From Pelatocladus maniniholoensis HA4357-MV3 (lineage in GTDB: Bacteria > Cyanobacteriota > Cyanobacteriia > Cyanobacteriales > Nostocaceae), in NCBI GenBank assembly GCA_019359115.1, contig JAHHHW010000108.1:1-47960 (forward strand): DNA of 47,960 bases, in the 5' to 3' direction. Shown here in pieces: positions 33,554-41,899 of the stretch. Under the pieces are notes generated by a model, which was not told the DNA's origin, ran no database searches, and was given only the letters and a program-made list of their open reading frames with translations. How positions within the stretch are numbered: the stretch's first letter is position 1; each line of letters opens with the position of its first letter. Position numbers and translations under genes: made by a program.

Positions 33554-33988
33554 GTGTCAATAGATGTAGAGCAATCAACAGAGAAAATGTTAACGCAGGA
33601 AGATTACAAAACCCATAACCATGTTCAATTCTTGGTCAATTTCCATTTTGTGTGGATACCAAAGCGAAGAAAAAAAGTTTTAACTGGTGAGATAGCAACA
33701 AGAATTAGGCAGATTTTTGCAGAATTAGCAATAGAAAAGGGTTGGGATATTTTAGCTTTAGAAGTAGCACCAGACCATATCCATTTATTTGTTAGCGTCA
33801 AACCAACAGATACCCCGCATCTTGTAGTTAAAGCTTTTAAAGGACGCTCTAGTTACTACCTGCGAAAAGAGTTCCCATCCTTGTTAAAACTACCTTCTTT
33901 GTGGACTAATAGCTATTTTGTTAGCACAGCAGGCAACGTTAGTAGTGAGGCTGTCAGACGTTATATTGAAGACCCACATCACGGATAA
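33554..33988 (+). CDS. tnpA: TnpA Y1 HUH transposase
   Basis: 144 residues, single-strand transposase of the IS200/IS605 family. The HUH motif is HIH in PDHIHLFVS; the catalytic Tyr lies in AVRRYIEDPHHG near the C-terminus. It is divergent from tnpB with a 56-bp gap. The start at 33554 may be a TTG/GTG-type codon; a shorter product from the ATG near 33588 (MLTQEDYKTHNH) is equally plausible. The frame is intact, so the element could still move. Confidence 0.88.
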   Translation: MSIDVEQSTEKMLTQEDYKTHNHVQFLVNFHFVWIPKRRKKVLTGEIATRIRQIFAELAIEKGWDILALEVAPDHIHLFVSVKPTDTPHLVVKAFKGRSSYYLRKEFPSLLKLPSLWTNSYFVSTAGNVSSEAVRRYIEDPHHG

Positions 33989-34112
33989 TACAAAGAACAC
34001 GGTGGTTAAAACCACTCGTGTCGCTTCCCTCTCAGGTCTGTAGCTTGCTTCCCGTAGGGTAGACGCTGAGTTTCCCGCATACCGCGAGGTCTTATGAGAA
34101 AGCTGGTAGACT

Positions 34113-34228
34113 CAATACGGTTCGGATAAGACAAATCGATTAACTTTTAAATCCTGTACCAGACGCGATATATCGCGTCTGGTACAATCCCAAAATTATG
34201 ACGAAAAATCCTTAACCGAACCGTATTG
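34113..34228. mobile_element. 116-bp MITE with nested palindrome
   Basis: 18-bp terminal inverted repeats (CAATACGGTTCGGATAAG at 34113-34130; complementary at 34211-34228 with one mismatch). They enclose a perfect 32-bp palindrome at 34155-34186 (TGTACCAGACGCGATA and its complement). CTGGTAGACT before the left end and CTGGTGGACT after the right end form a near-perfect 10-bp direct repeat, a possible target duplication. No coding capacity. A GAACCGTATTG end fragment recurs near 45017. Confidence 0.75.
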
Positions 34229-34260
34229 CTGGTGGACTTATGCAAACAATAGCCAAAACT

Positions 34261-35379
34261 CTAATTTTTAGTTCGCGTTCTTAAATTAAAGTAAAAGTTT
34301 TTTAATACTTCACATACATATTCAATTTCCTCATCTTTCAAATCGGGATAGCTGGGAAGATTTATCCCACGCCGACTAATATCCTCGGCAACCCTATGAC
34401 GTTCATATCTTTGAGAATACATAGGCATAGTATGAACTGGGTAAAAAACTGGTCGAGTTTCAATACCTCCAACCTTAGCTAAATATTCTCTCAAGCTGTC
34501 GCGTTGACTTGCCTGGGGAGTGAGAATGGAAACCATCCAGTATGAATGAAAAACATCACCAATCTCAGGATGAACTTTTAATTTTGTGTCTTTTAAGTAT
34601 TTATTGTATAGTTCAGCAATATGGTGCTTTTTTTGCAAAATATCATTAATTTTTTCTATTTGGGCTAAACCTATAGCTGCACAAATATTAGTCATACGGT
34701 AATTGTAACCAACTACATCATGCCAATACTCTCGATACTTAGCTAAACCTTGTCTGTTGAAATGAAGTGCATGTTCAAAGGTACTTTGATCGTTGGTGAT
34801 TAACATTCCCCCTTCACCAGTTGTTATAGTTTTATTTCCATAGAAACTAAAAGTAGCTACATCACCAAAAGTACCTACATGCTGACTTTGATATTTAGAA
34901 CCTATAGCTTCTGCACAATCTTCAATCAAAAATAGTTTATATTCATCAGCTATTTCTTTAATAACTGACATTTCACAAGGATGACCGTATAGATGTACAA
35001 CTAAAATTGCTTTAGTTCTATCTGTTATACTCTTACGGATTTCTTGAGGATTTATTTGCCATGTATCAGGCAGAGAATCAACAAATATAGGAGTTGCACC
35101 TGTGTAAACAACAGCATTTACTGAAGCAATATAAGTTAGTGTTGGAACAATTACCTCATCGCCACAACCTATACCAAGCGCTAATAAGGCTAGATGTAAA
35201 GCGACCGTTCCATTACAAACTCCTGTAGCATGTTTTACATTAATATATTTTGCAAATTCCCTCTCGAATAAAGATACATATTTTCCCTTAGAAGAAATCC
35301 AATTAGAATCAAGACAATCGTTTACATATTTTTTTTCATTACCAAATAGACTTGGTTTATAAATAGGAATTTTATACAT
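34261..35379 (-). CDS. DegT/DnrJ/EryC1 sugar aminotransferase
   Basis: 372 residues; PLP-dependent aminotransferase of the DegT/DnrJ/EryC1/StrS family, close in motifs to GDP-perosamine synthase-like enzymes. Signatures are NGTVALHLALLALGIGCGDE, DCAEAIGSKY, and the PLP lysine Lys183 in SFYGNKTITTGEGG. It should aminate a nucleotide 4-keto-sugar for surface polysaccharide or a glycosylated metabolite. It is isolated, minus strand, and separated from the biosynthetic operon by an IS and a MITE, so membership in that cluster is doubtful. The start ATG 35379 is preceded by an AT-rich leader. Confidence 0.88.
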   Translation of the reverse strand: MYKIPIYKPSLFGNEKKYVNDCLDSNWISSKGKYVSLFEREFAKYINVKHATGVCNGTVALHLALLALGIGCGDEVIVPTLTYIASVNAVVYTGATPIFVDSLPDTWQINPQEIRKSITDRTKAILVVHLYGHPCEMSVIKEIADEYKLFLIEDCAEAIGSKYQSQHVGTFGDVATFSFYGNKTITTGEGGMLITNDQSTFEHALHFNRQGLAKYREYWHDVVGYNYRMTNICAAIGLAQIEKINDILQKKHHIAELYNKYLKDTKLKVHPEIGDVFHSYWMVSILTPQASQRDSLREYLAKVGGIETRPVFYPVHTMPMYSQRYERHRVAEDISRRGINLPSYPDLKDEEIEYVCEVLKNFYFNLRTRTKN

Positions 35380-35526
35380 TTTTTAGCAAGTCTTTTTTAG
35401 TAAGCCTTTTGTTAGTCATACTTGAAAGCAAGTATTCTGAGAGATTGCAACAATAAAAAATTTGGATTTTATATAATTTAGTTACACAGTATTACTGCCA
35501 AAACTCTTATTTAGCGATCAACAGCT

Positions 35527-35710
35527 AAGAAAATAAATGGAGCTTGATTGGGAGCATCCCAATTTTTTCAATATACCGCTAACGGTTTAAACCGTTAGCT
35601 AATAGCACAAGTCGTCTGAAGACGACTCAAATAAATCAAGCTATGAGACTGCGATTTCAATCGCAGGCGGGTTTTTTGAACATTTGGGATGCTCTCGCTT
35701 TATTTCTCTA
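35527..35710. repeat. Composite palindromic repeat element
   Basis: Inverted ends (AATGGAGCTTGATTGGGAGCATCCC-type on the left; GGGATGCTC with TTTATTTCT on the right, complementary in part) enclose three perfect hairpins: 35578-35599 (GCTAACGGTTT), 35610-35627 (AGTCGTC, loop TGAA) and 35649-35666 (CTGCGATT). The GGGAGCATCCCAA end recurs at 44889-44902. It is non-coding and may fold as a chain of hairpins in RNA or single-stranded DNA. Confidence 0.65.
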
Positions 35711-36389
35711 GTTTTTGTCAGATTGATGTTTATATGCAGAGTTACATAATCTGTGCCTCATACTAGCAGCAAATACCTCGTCGCCACTAGCGACCTATGA
35801 AATAAACAAGTCAAATACTCTTTTTTTCTGGCTTCTGACTTGTTTATTAAAAGTATAGGAATCCTATTTTATTTTGAAAACACTCCTTACATTTCTATTT
35901 CTTTTCTATTTATCTGTAAATCAAATAAATTACCAATTTAATAATTATATGAAATCAGTGGATTGTAAATTTACATGCTACTTTCATGCAATCACATGCT
36001 ACTGGATAAAAGTTGTTAGAGATAATTCATTTAGAGGATGTTTGAAAAGTATTGGGCGAATATATAGTAGTTCTCGGTTGTGTCCAATACGTACCCCACC
36101 CCTTAATCCCCTCCCCGCTTGCGCAAGCGGGGAGGTTTTGCGTCAGCAAAGCCGGGGTGGGGTTCCGACTGTATTGCAATCGAGTCAGAAGTGCTATAAT
36201 TCACTACTACACAAGCGCGACGCGTAGTGGATTCCTGAAAAGAAGTTCGCCTGCGCGGACTAATGGAAAATTAAGGGTTTTAAACCCGCGTCGGCAGTTT
36301 TGGCGTTAGACAAAGCCGGGGTGGGGTTCAAAGGGAATTATAAGTAATCAAGCGAATCTGATATGAAACGAGAATCTTCGGGTTTGAAA
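35711..36389. other. Gene-free spacer with GC-rich inverted repeats
   Basis: No credible gene; a 117-codon frame at 35874-36227 runs straight through repeats and is discounted. Contents: a TAGGAATCCTA palindrome at 35855-35867; an inverted pair ACCCCACCCC/GGGGTGGGGT (36093-36164) enclosing a perfect 26-bp hairpin at 36110-36135 (CCTCCCCGCTTGC and complement); and a second AAAGCCGGGGTGGGGTTC copy near 36313-36330. These are common types of dispersed cyanobacterial repeats. Confidence 0.6.
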
Positions 36390-36475
36390 CTTGATCAGTC
36401 GCGGGTGTTCAGATCCCCGACTTCGCAAAAGTTGTCGGGGATCTAAGTTGGGATATATAAGCCTTCATAATTAAT
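36390..36475. repeat. MITE-like repeat, copy C
   Basis: The core matches copy B: GTGTTCAGATCCCCGACTT, then a perfect 11-bp arm complement (GTCGGGGATCT), and a TAATTAAT end. The outer terminal repeats are absent. Its right edge overlaps the stop codon of the minus-strand gene at 36471, so the insertion has set that gene's 3' end. Confidence 0.65.
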
Positions 36476-36887
36476 CAAATACATATTTTTCTGCGACTTT
36501 CCAGTAACGAGAAAAGCGCTTGAGGTCTATATAACCGTCATAATCAAAAAATGGCTCTAATTCAAAAATTTCTAAATCTACAAAACGCTCTATTTGCTGA
36601 CAAATATTTTCAAACTTGGGACTAGGACTATCTGCTGTTACTACTTGTGTAGCATTATGTGAGTTAGCAAAAGCCAAAACCTCTTGGGCAACATCGCCAC
36701 GTCGGATAATTACAGGTAACTCTAGCAAGCATTCGTAAATAAAAGCGATGCGTTTGAGACTAATTTGCCATTCTTCTAGTAAAGCATCATCCCAAACCCA
36801 GATAGCAGGTGCATCTGGATATTCTTGCAATGCTGGATTGTGTGGACTCAAGCAATCCCCATGTACCCAGATAACAGGTTTACTCAT
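36471..36887 (-). CDS. Photolyase N-domain-like small protein
   Basis: 138 residues from the ATG at 36887; five extra upstream codons are open but less likely. The sequence resembles the Rossmann-like N-terminal antenna domain of DNA photolyases/cryptochromes: VIWVHGDCLSPHNPAL, IWVWDDALLEEW, ELPVIIRRGDV, and THxVTADSPSPKF-like. The catalytic FAD domain is absent, so it is not a photolyase itself. Stand-alone proteins of this kind are common in cyanobacteria and uncharacterised. It is divergent from miaB with about 100 bp between them, which must hold both promoters. Confidence 0.7.
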   Translation of the reverse strand: MSKPVIWVHGDCLSPHNPALQEYPDAPAIWVWDDALLEEWQISLKRIAFIYECLLELPVIIRRGDVAQEVLAFANSHNATQVVTADSPSPKFENICQQIERFVDLEIFELEPFFDYDGYIDLKRFSRYWKVAEKYVFD

Positions 36888-36986
36888 ACAATTTAAATTC
36901 AATCCAAGTCAAATGTTAATTGGTAGCTAGAGTTTATACAATATAGGGAAAACCCTTTAATTTATAAATCTTAAGTATAATCGCCC

Positions 36987-38351
36987 ATGACAATTTCACG
37001 CCGCCATTATCACATCACTACTTTCGGTTGCCAGATGAACAAAGCTGACTCAGAGCGGATGGCTGGTATTTTAGAAGACATGGGCTTTGAGTGGTCAGAA
37101 GATCCGAATCAGGCAGATGTAATTCTCTACAACACCTGCACTATCCGAGATAATGCAGAGCAAAAAGTATATTCTTATCTAGGCAGGCAAGCAAAGCGCA
37201 AGCATGAACAACCGGATTTAACACTAGTTGTTGCTGGTTGTGTTGCTCAACAGGAAGGAGAAGCCCTACTGCGACGAGTACCAGAATTAGATTTAGTCAT
37301 GGGCCCACAACACGCTAACCGTCTAAAAGATTTATTGCAACAGGTATTTGACGGCAATCAGATTGTAGCCACAGAACCAATTCATATTATTGAGGATATT
37401 ACCAAGCCACGCCGAGATAGTAAGGTTACGGCTTGGGTGAATGTAATATATGGTTGTAACGAACGCTGCACCTACTGCGTAGTACCGAGTGTGCGGGGTG
37501 TGGAACAATCTCGTACACCAGAAGCAATTCGCGCCGAAATTGAGGAACTAGGACGTCAAGGTTACAAAGAAATCACACTCTTGGGTCAAAATATTGACGC
37601 CTACGGACGGGATTTGCCAGGAGTGACACCAGAAGGTCGTCATCAGCATACATTTACAGATTTGCTGTACTATGTTCATGATGTTCCAAGTGTGGAACGA
37701 ATCAGATTTGCTACTAGTCACCCCCGTTATTTTACTGAGCGCTTGATTCGAGCTTGTGCAGAATTGCCAAAAGTATGCGAACACTTCCACATTCCATTTC
37801 AATCTGGGGATAATGAAGTTTTAAAACGCATGGCACGGGGTTACACTCACGAGAAATACCGCCGGATTATCAACACAATCCGTGAGTATATGCCAGATGC
37901 AGCGATTAGCGCTGATGCAATTGTGGGTTTCCCAACAGAAACAGAAGCACAGTTTGAGAACACACTCAAGTTAGTAGAAGACATTGGTTTTGATCAGTTG
38001 AACACTGCTGCTTATTCCCCTCGTCCGGGAACACCCGCCGCCGTGTGGGAAAATCAACTTAGTGAAGAAGTGAAAAGCGATCGCCTACAAAGATTAAACC
38101 ATTTAGTGGGGATTAAAGCCGCCGAGCGATCGCAACGTTATATGGGACGTTTAGAAGAAGTTCTAGTAGAAGACCAAAACCCCAAAGACAAAACTCAAGT
38201 AATGGGACGCACCCGCACCAACCGCCTAACTTTCTTTAGTGGTGACATTAACGAACTCAAAGGTAAGTTAGTGAAAGTCAAAATCACTGAAGTTCGCGCC
38301 TTTAGTTTGACGGGTGAACCAGTTGAAGTGCGAGAAATAGTATCAGTCTGA
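36987..38351 (+). CDS. miaB: tRNA 2-methylthiotransferase MiaB
   Basis: 454 residues, full length. Three domains: UPF0004 N-terminus with [4Fe-4S] cysteines ([30 protein letters not shown]), the radical-SAM domain with CNERCTYC, and a C-terminal TRAM domain ([20 protein letters not shown] to the end). It converts i6A37 to ms2i6A37 in tRNAs reading UNN codons, using two SAM molecules and a sacrificial sulfur cluster. A core housekeeping gene, unconnected to the upstream cluster. Confidence 0.97.
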   Translation: MTISRRHYHITTFGCQMNKADSERMAGILEDMGFEWSEDPNQADVILYNTCTIRDNAEQKVYSYLGRQAKRKHEQPDLTLVVAGCVAQQEGEALLRRVPELDLVMGPQHANRLKDLLQQVFDGNQIVATEPIHIIEDITKPRRDSKVTAWVNVIYGCNERCTYCVVPSVRGVEQSRTPEAIRAEIEELGRQGYKEITLLGQNIDAYGRDLPGVTPEGRHQHTFTDLLYYVHDVPSVERIRFATSHPRYFTERLIRACAELPKVCEHFHIPFQSGDNEVLKRMARGYTHEKYRRIINTIREYMPDAAISADAIVGFPTETEAQFENTLKLVEDIGFDQLNTAAYSPRPGTPAAVWENQLSEEVKSDRLQRLNHLVGIKAAERSQRYMGRLEEVLVEDQNPKDKTQVMGRTRTNRLTFFSGDINELKGKLVKVKITEVRAFSLTGEPVEVREIVSV

Positions 38352-38395
38352 AACTGCTTCGGGTTCTAGTGATCTGGAAACCTAACTTTGAAGGG

Positions 38396-38640
38396 TTTGT
38401 AGTAAGGACTTTAGTCCTTAATGAGCGCTTAAGCGCTCACTACATCATAATCTTGCATCAGCTTTTCATCCCGCCAATAAATAAATTTATTGGCTAATAG
38501 CTAAAGTCAGATAAATCTGACTAGGACAGTGTTTGAGTCAGTTTTAACGAACTTATGCTATTAGCCTCATTCCTTAATTCTGAGGCGGGATATGGGGTTG
38601 GTGCAAGATATCAGTTAATGAGCGCTTAAGCGTACCCTAC
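38396..38640. repeat. Palindrome-dense repeat region
   Basis: Within the 479-bp gap between miaB and the GH57-like gene, four perfect hairpins occur in 120 bp: 38404-38419 (AAGGACT), 38422-38439 (TGAGCGCTT), 38474-38493 (CCAATAAAT) and 38505-38522 (AGTCAGAT). A larger imperfect inverted pair (TTGCATCAGCTTTTCATCCCGCC at 38453-38475, partly complementary to 38584-38605) encloses the last two. AATGAGCGCTTAAGCG recurs at 38618-38633. No gene. Confidence 0.6.
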
Positions 38641-38734
38641 CCTACAGGAACACCTTACGGCGTACGGGAAGCCGCTATCGCGTCTACACTTACGAACTCA
38701 GCTAGCGTTGACTTGCCAGACCACTAGTACAACA

Positions 38735-38763
38735 AGGCAAAAGTAAAAAGTAAAAAGGCAAAA
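38735..38763. repeat. Heptanucleotide repeat (STRR)
   Basis: Four consecutive 7-bp units, GGCAAAA, GTAAAAA, GTAAAAA, GGCAAAA. This is the short tandemly repeated repetitive sequence class well known in heterocystous cyanobacteria. Confidence 0.65.
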
Positions 38764-38830
38764 GAAAGAAAGCTTATTTTATAGGCTTTTCAGCCATTTT
38801 TAATGGTAGCTTTATTTCCGCCGACCTGTA

Positions 38831-40327
38831 CTAGTTTAAAACAGCTTCGCCCCGCCGATAAATTTCGCGCGCATAATCAGTCCAAACTCCTTGTCCCCAG
38901 TAACGAAAACAACTGGTCTGCAACAACAAGTTATATAACAAAGCTTCTTGATAATCTGGACGCTGCGTTATTGAGGGATCTTGCTGCACCAATGAGTCAT
39001 ATTTTTCATGAAACATGATACTGAGTTTCTTCATCGGGTCTAAAACATTTTCATAGCCTTCCACCCAATTTAAATCATTCGTCCAAGAAGCACCATCCAT
39101 ATGAAATTGATGATCATTTGCTTTTAACTCTGCGATTACCTGTTCTACAGTTTCCGGTGTTGCATTATCTGGATTCACTCGCTGCCAAATTTTATGCTGA
39201 TGCACAGCTTGACAAGTTGGGTAATCTCCAGGATTTACACCTGCTGCTTCAATTAGTTCGAGATATTCAGTACCATTGAGTGCAACCACATCTGCATAAT
39301 TATTGCCTGCATCACGAATTTCATGATAAACCCTAAAGAAATCACGGGGATATTCGTTCATCATCACGCCGCCATTTTCTCCATCGGCTATTTGGGTAAC
39401 TAAAGAGGGGATTGTCATATTACCAATTTGTTGCTTACCCCTACCCTTGGCTTCAAAATAAGGTTGCATCTGAGCAACTAATTTTGTATCCGAACCTTGA
39501 GTTTTAATTAATGCTGTAATGCTGATAGCTTCACCATGAGAATTACGGGCAATCAAACGATTGGGAATATATTTATTCTCGTGTTTTAAGGCAGAACCAT
39601 CAAGGTTTTCCAGTGAATGTTCTTGCACCATTAACCAACGATAGCCACATTCTTTTAATGCTTTGATGTATTCAAATAGAGTATCTGGATGATTAGGTAA
39701 ATGCATTTCTGGAGGAGAAAAACCCTTGACGCGCTTGAGAGCATCGTAACCAAAAATAGCTGCAAAATGATGTTGCCACGCTTGGATGTGTAGTTTAATA
39801 TCAGGAATAGGTGTGGAGGGAACTACGGCATGACTCCACATCGTTCCTAACCATTCTACATAAGGCTGATATTGGGAATCACAAGTAATACGCTTAAGAT
39901 TATCGAAGATATCATCGCGTCCCATTTGACGCAAACCCCACAGCAGATTACCTGAATAATCAAGCATAATTCGAGGGTTACAACCTTCCGAAATCAGTTG
40001 CGGGATAAATTCTCCCATGCGGCTATAGCACCATGCAAAAGGCTCGGCATTATGATTATCTCCATTATTTGGATGTTCAAACATATACTGGAGATTACTG
40101 ATGATTTCGCCGTTTGCACCTGCGGGAATGCTTGGTTGATGCATGTGTAAAGCGCAGGCAAATCCCGCAGTAATATTTTCTAACTTAAGGTTAGTAGTGT
40201 TTAAATATACTGGTTCCTTTTGTTTAATTATTGACTGAATTGCGGCTTCCCAACCGCAAAGATTTGGCAACCCTGACCTTAATTCTGCCAATGTGGGTAG
40301 ATTGAAGGATGGTGCTGTAGCAGTCAT
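38831..40327 (-). CDS. Glycoside hydrolase family 57-like protein
   Basis: 498 residues, a cyanobacterial protein usually annotated as GH57. The N-terminal half contains ACALHMHQPSIPAGANG, in which HMHQP matches GH57 conserved region 1 (HxHQP). Further on come MLDYSGNLLWGL, GFSPPEMHLP and YRWLMVQEHSLENLDGS. GH57 enzymes act on alpha-glucans (amylases, branching and debranching enzymes); substrate here is unknown and the catalytic pair cannot be assigned by eye. Its start codon lies at the first unit of a heptamer repeat, leaving no ordinary Shine-Dalgarno. Confidence 0.82.
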   Translation of the reverse strand: MTATAPSFNLPTLAELRSGLPNLCGWEAAIQSIIKQKEPVYLNTTNLKLENITAGFACALHMHQPSIPAGANGEIISNLQYMFEHPNNGDNHNAEPFAWCYSRMGEFIPQLISEGCNPRIMLDYSGNLLWGLRQMGRDDIFDNLKRITCDSQYQPYVEWLGTMWSHAVVPSTPIPDIKLHIQAWQHHFAAIFGYDALKRVKGFSPPEMHLPNHPDTLFEYIKALKECGYRWLMVQEHSLENLDGSALKHENKYIPNRLIARNSHGEAISITALIKTQGSDTKLVAQMQPYFEAKGRGKQQIGNMTIPSLVTQIADGENGGVMMNEYPRDFFRVYHEIRDAGNNYADVVALNGTEYLELIEAAGVNPGDYPTCQAVHQHKIWQRVNPDNATPETVEQVIAELKANDHQFHMDGASWTNDLNWVEGYENVLDPMKKLSIMFHEKYDSLVQQDPSITQRPDYQEALLYNLLLQTSCFRYWGQGVWTDYAREIYRRGEAVLN

Positions 40328-40366
40328 TTGTCATTTGTCCTTTGTCATATGTCATTTGTCATTGGG
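40325..40366. repeat. TCATTTG heptanucleotide repeat (STRR)
   Basis: Six consecutive 7-bp units (TCATTTG, TCATTTG, TCCTTTG, TCATATG, TCATTTG, TCATTGG). The first overlaps the start codon of the GH57-like gene on the minus strand, so the repeat forms that gene's 5' leader and occupies its ribosome-binding site. Confidence 0.75.
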
Positions 40367-40528
40367 AAGGGTTTTGATGGTTATTTAGGTTTTGTAACTT
40401 TGTTTGTGTTTATTCCCGCAGACTTATTAATTCTTTAATCATTGTGACTGGCTGAATATCGTTTACCCGAATCCAGTAACAATTCACAGTTAAATTTGTT
40501 AGTTTGAAACAATTGGTATACAGTCTTA

Positions 40529-40630
40529 TTACTGCGAGATAAAACCAGCAAGCAAAAGGGGTAATAGGAGCAGGACAGACACAATCAACAATAGAGTTCC
40601 CGGATCAATCTTAATTTGTGGGTCACGCAT
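40529..40630 (-). CDS. Tiny single-helix membrane protein
   Basis: 33 codons, ATG 40630 to TAA 40529. The product has a short polar start (MRDPQIKIDPG) and one strongly hydrophobic segment (TLLLIVSVLLLLPLLLAGFI) before the end. It resembles the size and shape of small subunits of photosynthetic or NDH complexes, but matches none I can name. No clear Shine-Dalgarno is visible. It lies in the 457-bp gap between the GH57-like and DUF2382 genes, otherwise empty apart from repeats. Confidence 0.42.
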   Translation of the reverse strand: MRDPQIKIDPGTLLLIVSVLLLLPLLLAGFISQ

Positions 40631-40718
40631 TGTTTTGTTGATGAAAGAAGTATATATATGTACTCAGTTTAAATTATCTTGGTTTATTTCTCCAATCTAG
40701 GAGACTATTTATATTAAA

Positions 40719-40753
40719 TAGGGTGCGTGATAGCGAAGCCATAACACACCCTA
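40719..40753. repeat. TAGGGTG inverted repeat
   Basis: TAGGGTGCGT at the left pairs imperfectly with ACACACCCTA at the right, a dispersed repeat type frequent in cyanobacteria. It lies 32 bp beyond the stop of the DUF2382 gene and may serve as its 3' hairpin. Confidence 0.55.
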
Positions 40754-40784
40754 CAGTAATTTTATTTTCACTAAGCAGTTTTGA

Positions 40785-41624
40785 TCACAGAAGATCTCTT
40801 CGCTGTCTATTCGTTTCATCCAAAGGTAAATTACCTTCGGTTTCGATATCTAATTCTTCGCGACGAACTGTTTCTTGAGCTTCAACTACATCTCTATCAA
40901 CAATCTTTTTGACACGGACTTCTTCACGTACAAAAGCTTCTTTCTCTATTTCAGGTGTTTCTTCGTAGAGTTCTATACGTGCTACTTCTCCTGTTTGGAA
41001 TTGAGCTTCATTGGGACTAACTGCAACACCTTCTGCGGTGGCTGGAACTCTCTCAATTACAACTCGTTCTTTCTCAATTGGAACTGAAACAGTTGCAGTT
41101 TCTGTTTCAATATGTTTACCAACGGCAACTTCTCCGGTTTTGATGCGGTTTTTGTTAGCAATTAGGCGTTCTTCATACAATTTGAAAGTTTGATGGTTTT
41201 GCTCATTTAAATTATATAAAGACGCATCATTTTGATAATTGTAGCTATCGCGATCGTATGTTAAATTTCGTTCTGGACGATAATTCCTGCGTACCTGCTC
41301 TTCGTAATCATAATCGACAGTCATGTCATCTTTATAAGCAGGTAAATTTTGTACTTGCTGTTTGCTTAAGCCATCAACATAAACACGCTGTTGACTATAG
41401 TCTATGCGAGAAAGACCTATTGGTAGCAATATTCTTTTGCTATGAAAATCTGATTCAGTTTCAATGACTAAATAACGAAAACGTCCATCTGGGTCTACTA
41501 GCGCATCCATAACTTTACCAATTCTATTTCCGCCTTCGGTATAGGTCGGTAAACCTTTAATATCATCACCACCAAAGGTATCTCGGTAAGTAGGATCAAA
41601 GTCTTCAAGCTTGTAAAGAGGCAT
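40785..41624 (-). CDS. PRC-barrel/DUF2382 (AvaK-like) protein
   Basis: 279 residues. An N-terminal PRC-barrel (about 15-95: GLPTYTEGGNRIGKVMDALV, DPDGRFRYLVIETE) is joined by a Tyr/Asn-rich linker to a C-terminal DUF2382 domain (about 155-255) with the repeating charged pattern GEVAVGKHIETETATVSVPI and VVIERVPA. DUF2382/YsnF-like proteins are cytoplasmic and stress-linked; cyanobacterial versions include the akinete marker AvaK. Paralogues differ in expression, so an akinete role is not implied. Monocistronic, with an AT-rich upstream region. Confidence 0.87.
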   Translation of the reverse strand: MPLYKLEDFDPTYRDTFGGDDIKGLPTYTEGGNRIGKVMDALVDPDGRFRYLVIETESDFHSKRILLPIGLSRIDYSQQRVYVDGLSKQQVQNLPAYKDDMTVDYDYEEQVRRNYRPERNLTYDRDSYNYQNDASLYNLNEQNHQTFKLYEERLIANKNRIKTGEVAVGKHIETETATVSVPIEKERVVIERVPATAEGVAVSPNEAQFQTGEVARIELYEETPEIEKEAFVREEVRVKKIVDRDVVEAQETVRREELDIETEGNLPLDETNRQRRDLL

Positions 41625-41899
41625 AATAAAATTACCTATGAAAGCATCTATAACTATTACTTTAAAAAGTTAGTCAGTTTTTTTCCTCTTGCTTGCGACT
41701 GAATTATCTTAATTATTAAGTTTGAAAAAATCCATAGTTAATAGTAATAGCTGAAAAATCATGGTTATTGAGTTTTAACTGGATTATTATTAATTATGGT
41801 ATCTATCTATGGTTAGATTAAACAAATATTTTAAGTTAGTGTTACTTTTAGTGAACTAAAGTACATTGCTTTTGAGCTAATTCTTAATTTTTTGTTCAC

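Larger units (their letters stand above)
32159..34100. mobile_element. IS200/IS605-family insertion sequence
   Basis: Divergent tnpB (minus) and tnpA (plus), the classic IS605 arrangement. The right end is beyond tnpB: a hairpin at 32168-32188 (CTCAG/CTGAG plus GTCT/AGAC) overlaps the tnpB stop, and on the minus strand it is followed by AGTGTCA. The left end is beyond tnpA, with an imperfect hairpin at 33998-34020 (CACGGTGGTT with AACCACTCGTG). Exact cleavage points cannot be fixed; the left boundary (about 34030-34100) is approximate. Elements of this family have no inverted ends or target duplication. Confidence 0.8.

Noticed and set aside
34261-35379. Including the sugar aminotransferase in the biosynthetic cluster as a glycosylation gene
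   Set aside because: It is on the opposite strand beyond the terminator, an IS and a MITE, and no glycosyltransferase or other sugar gene is present. Possible but unsupported.
35874-36227. 117-codon frame
   Set aside because: It is built largely from GC-rich dispersed repeats, and an overlapping frame of similar length exists at 36052-36309. Neither looks like protein.
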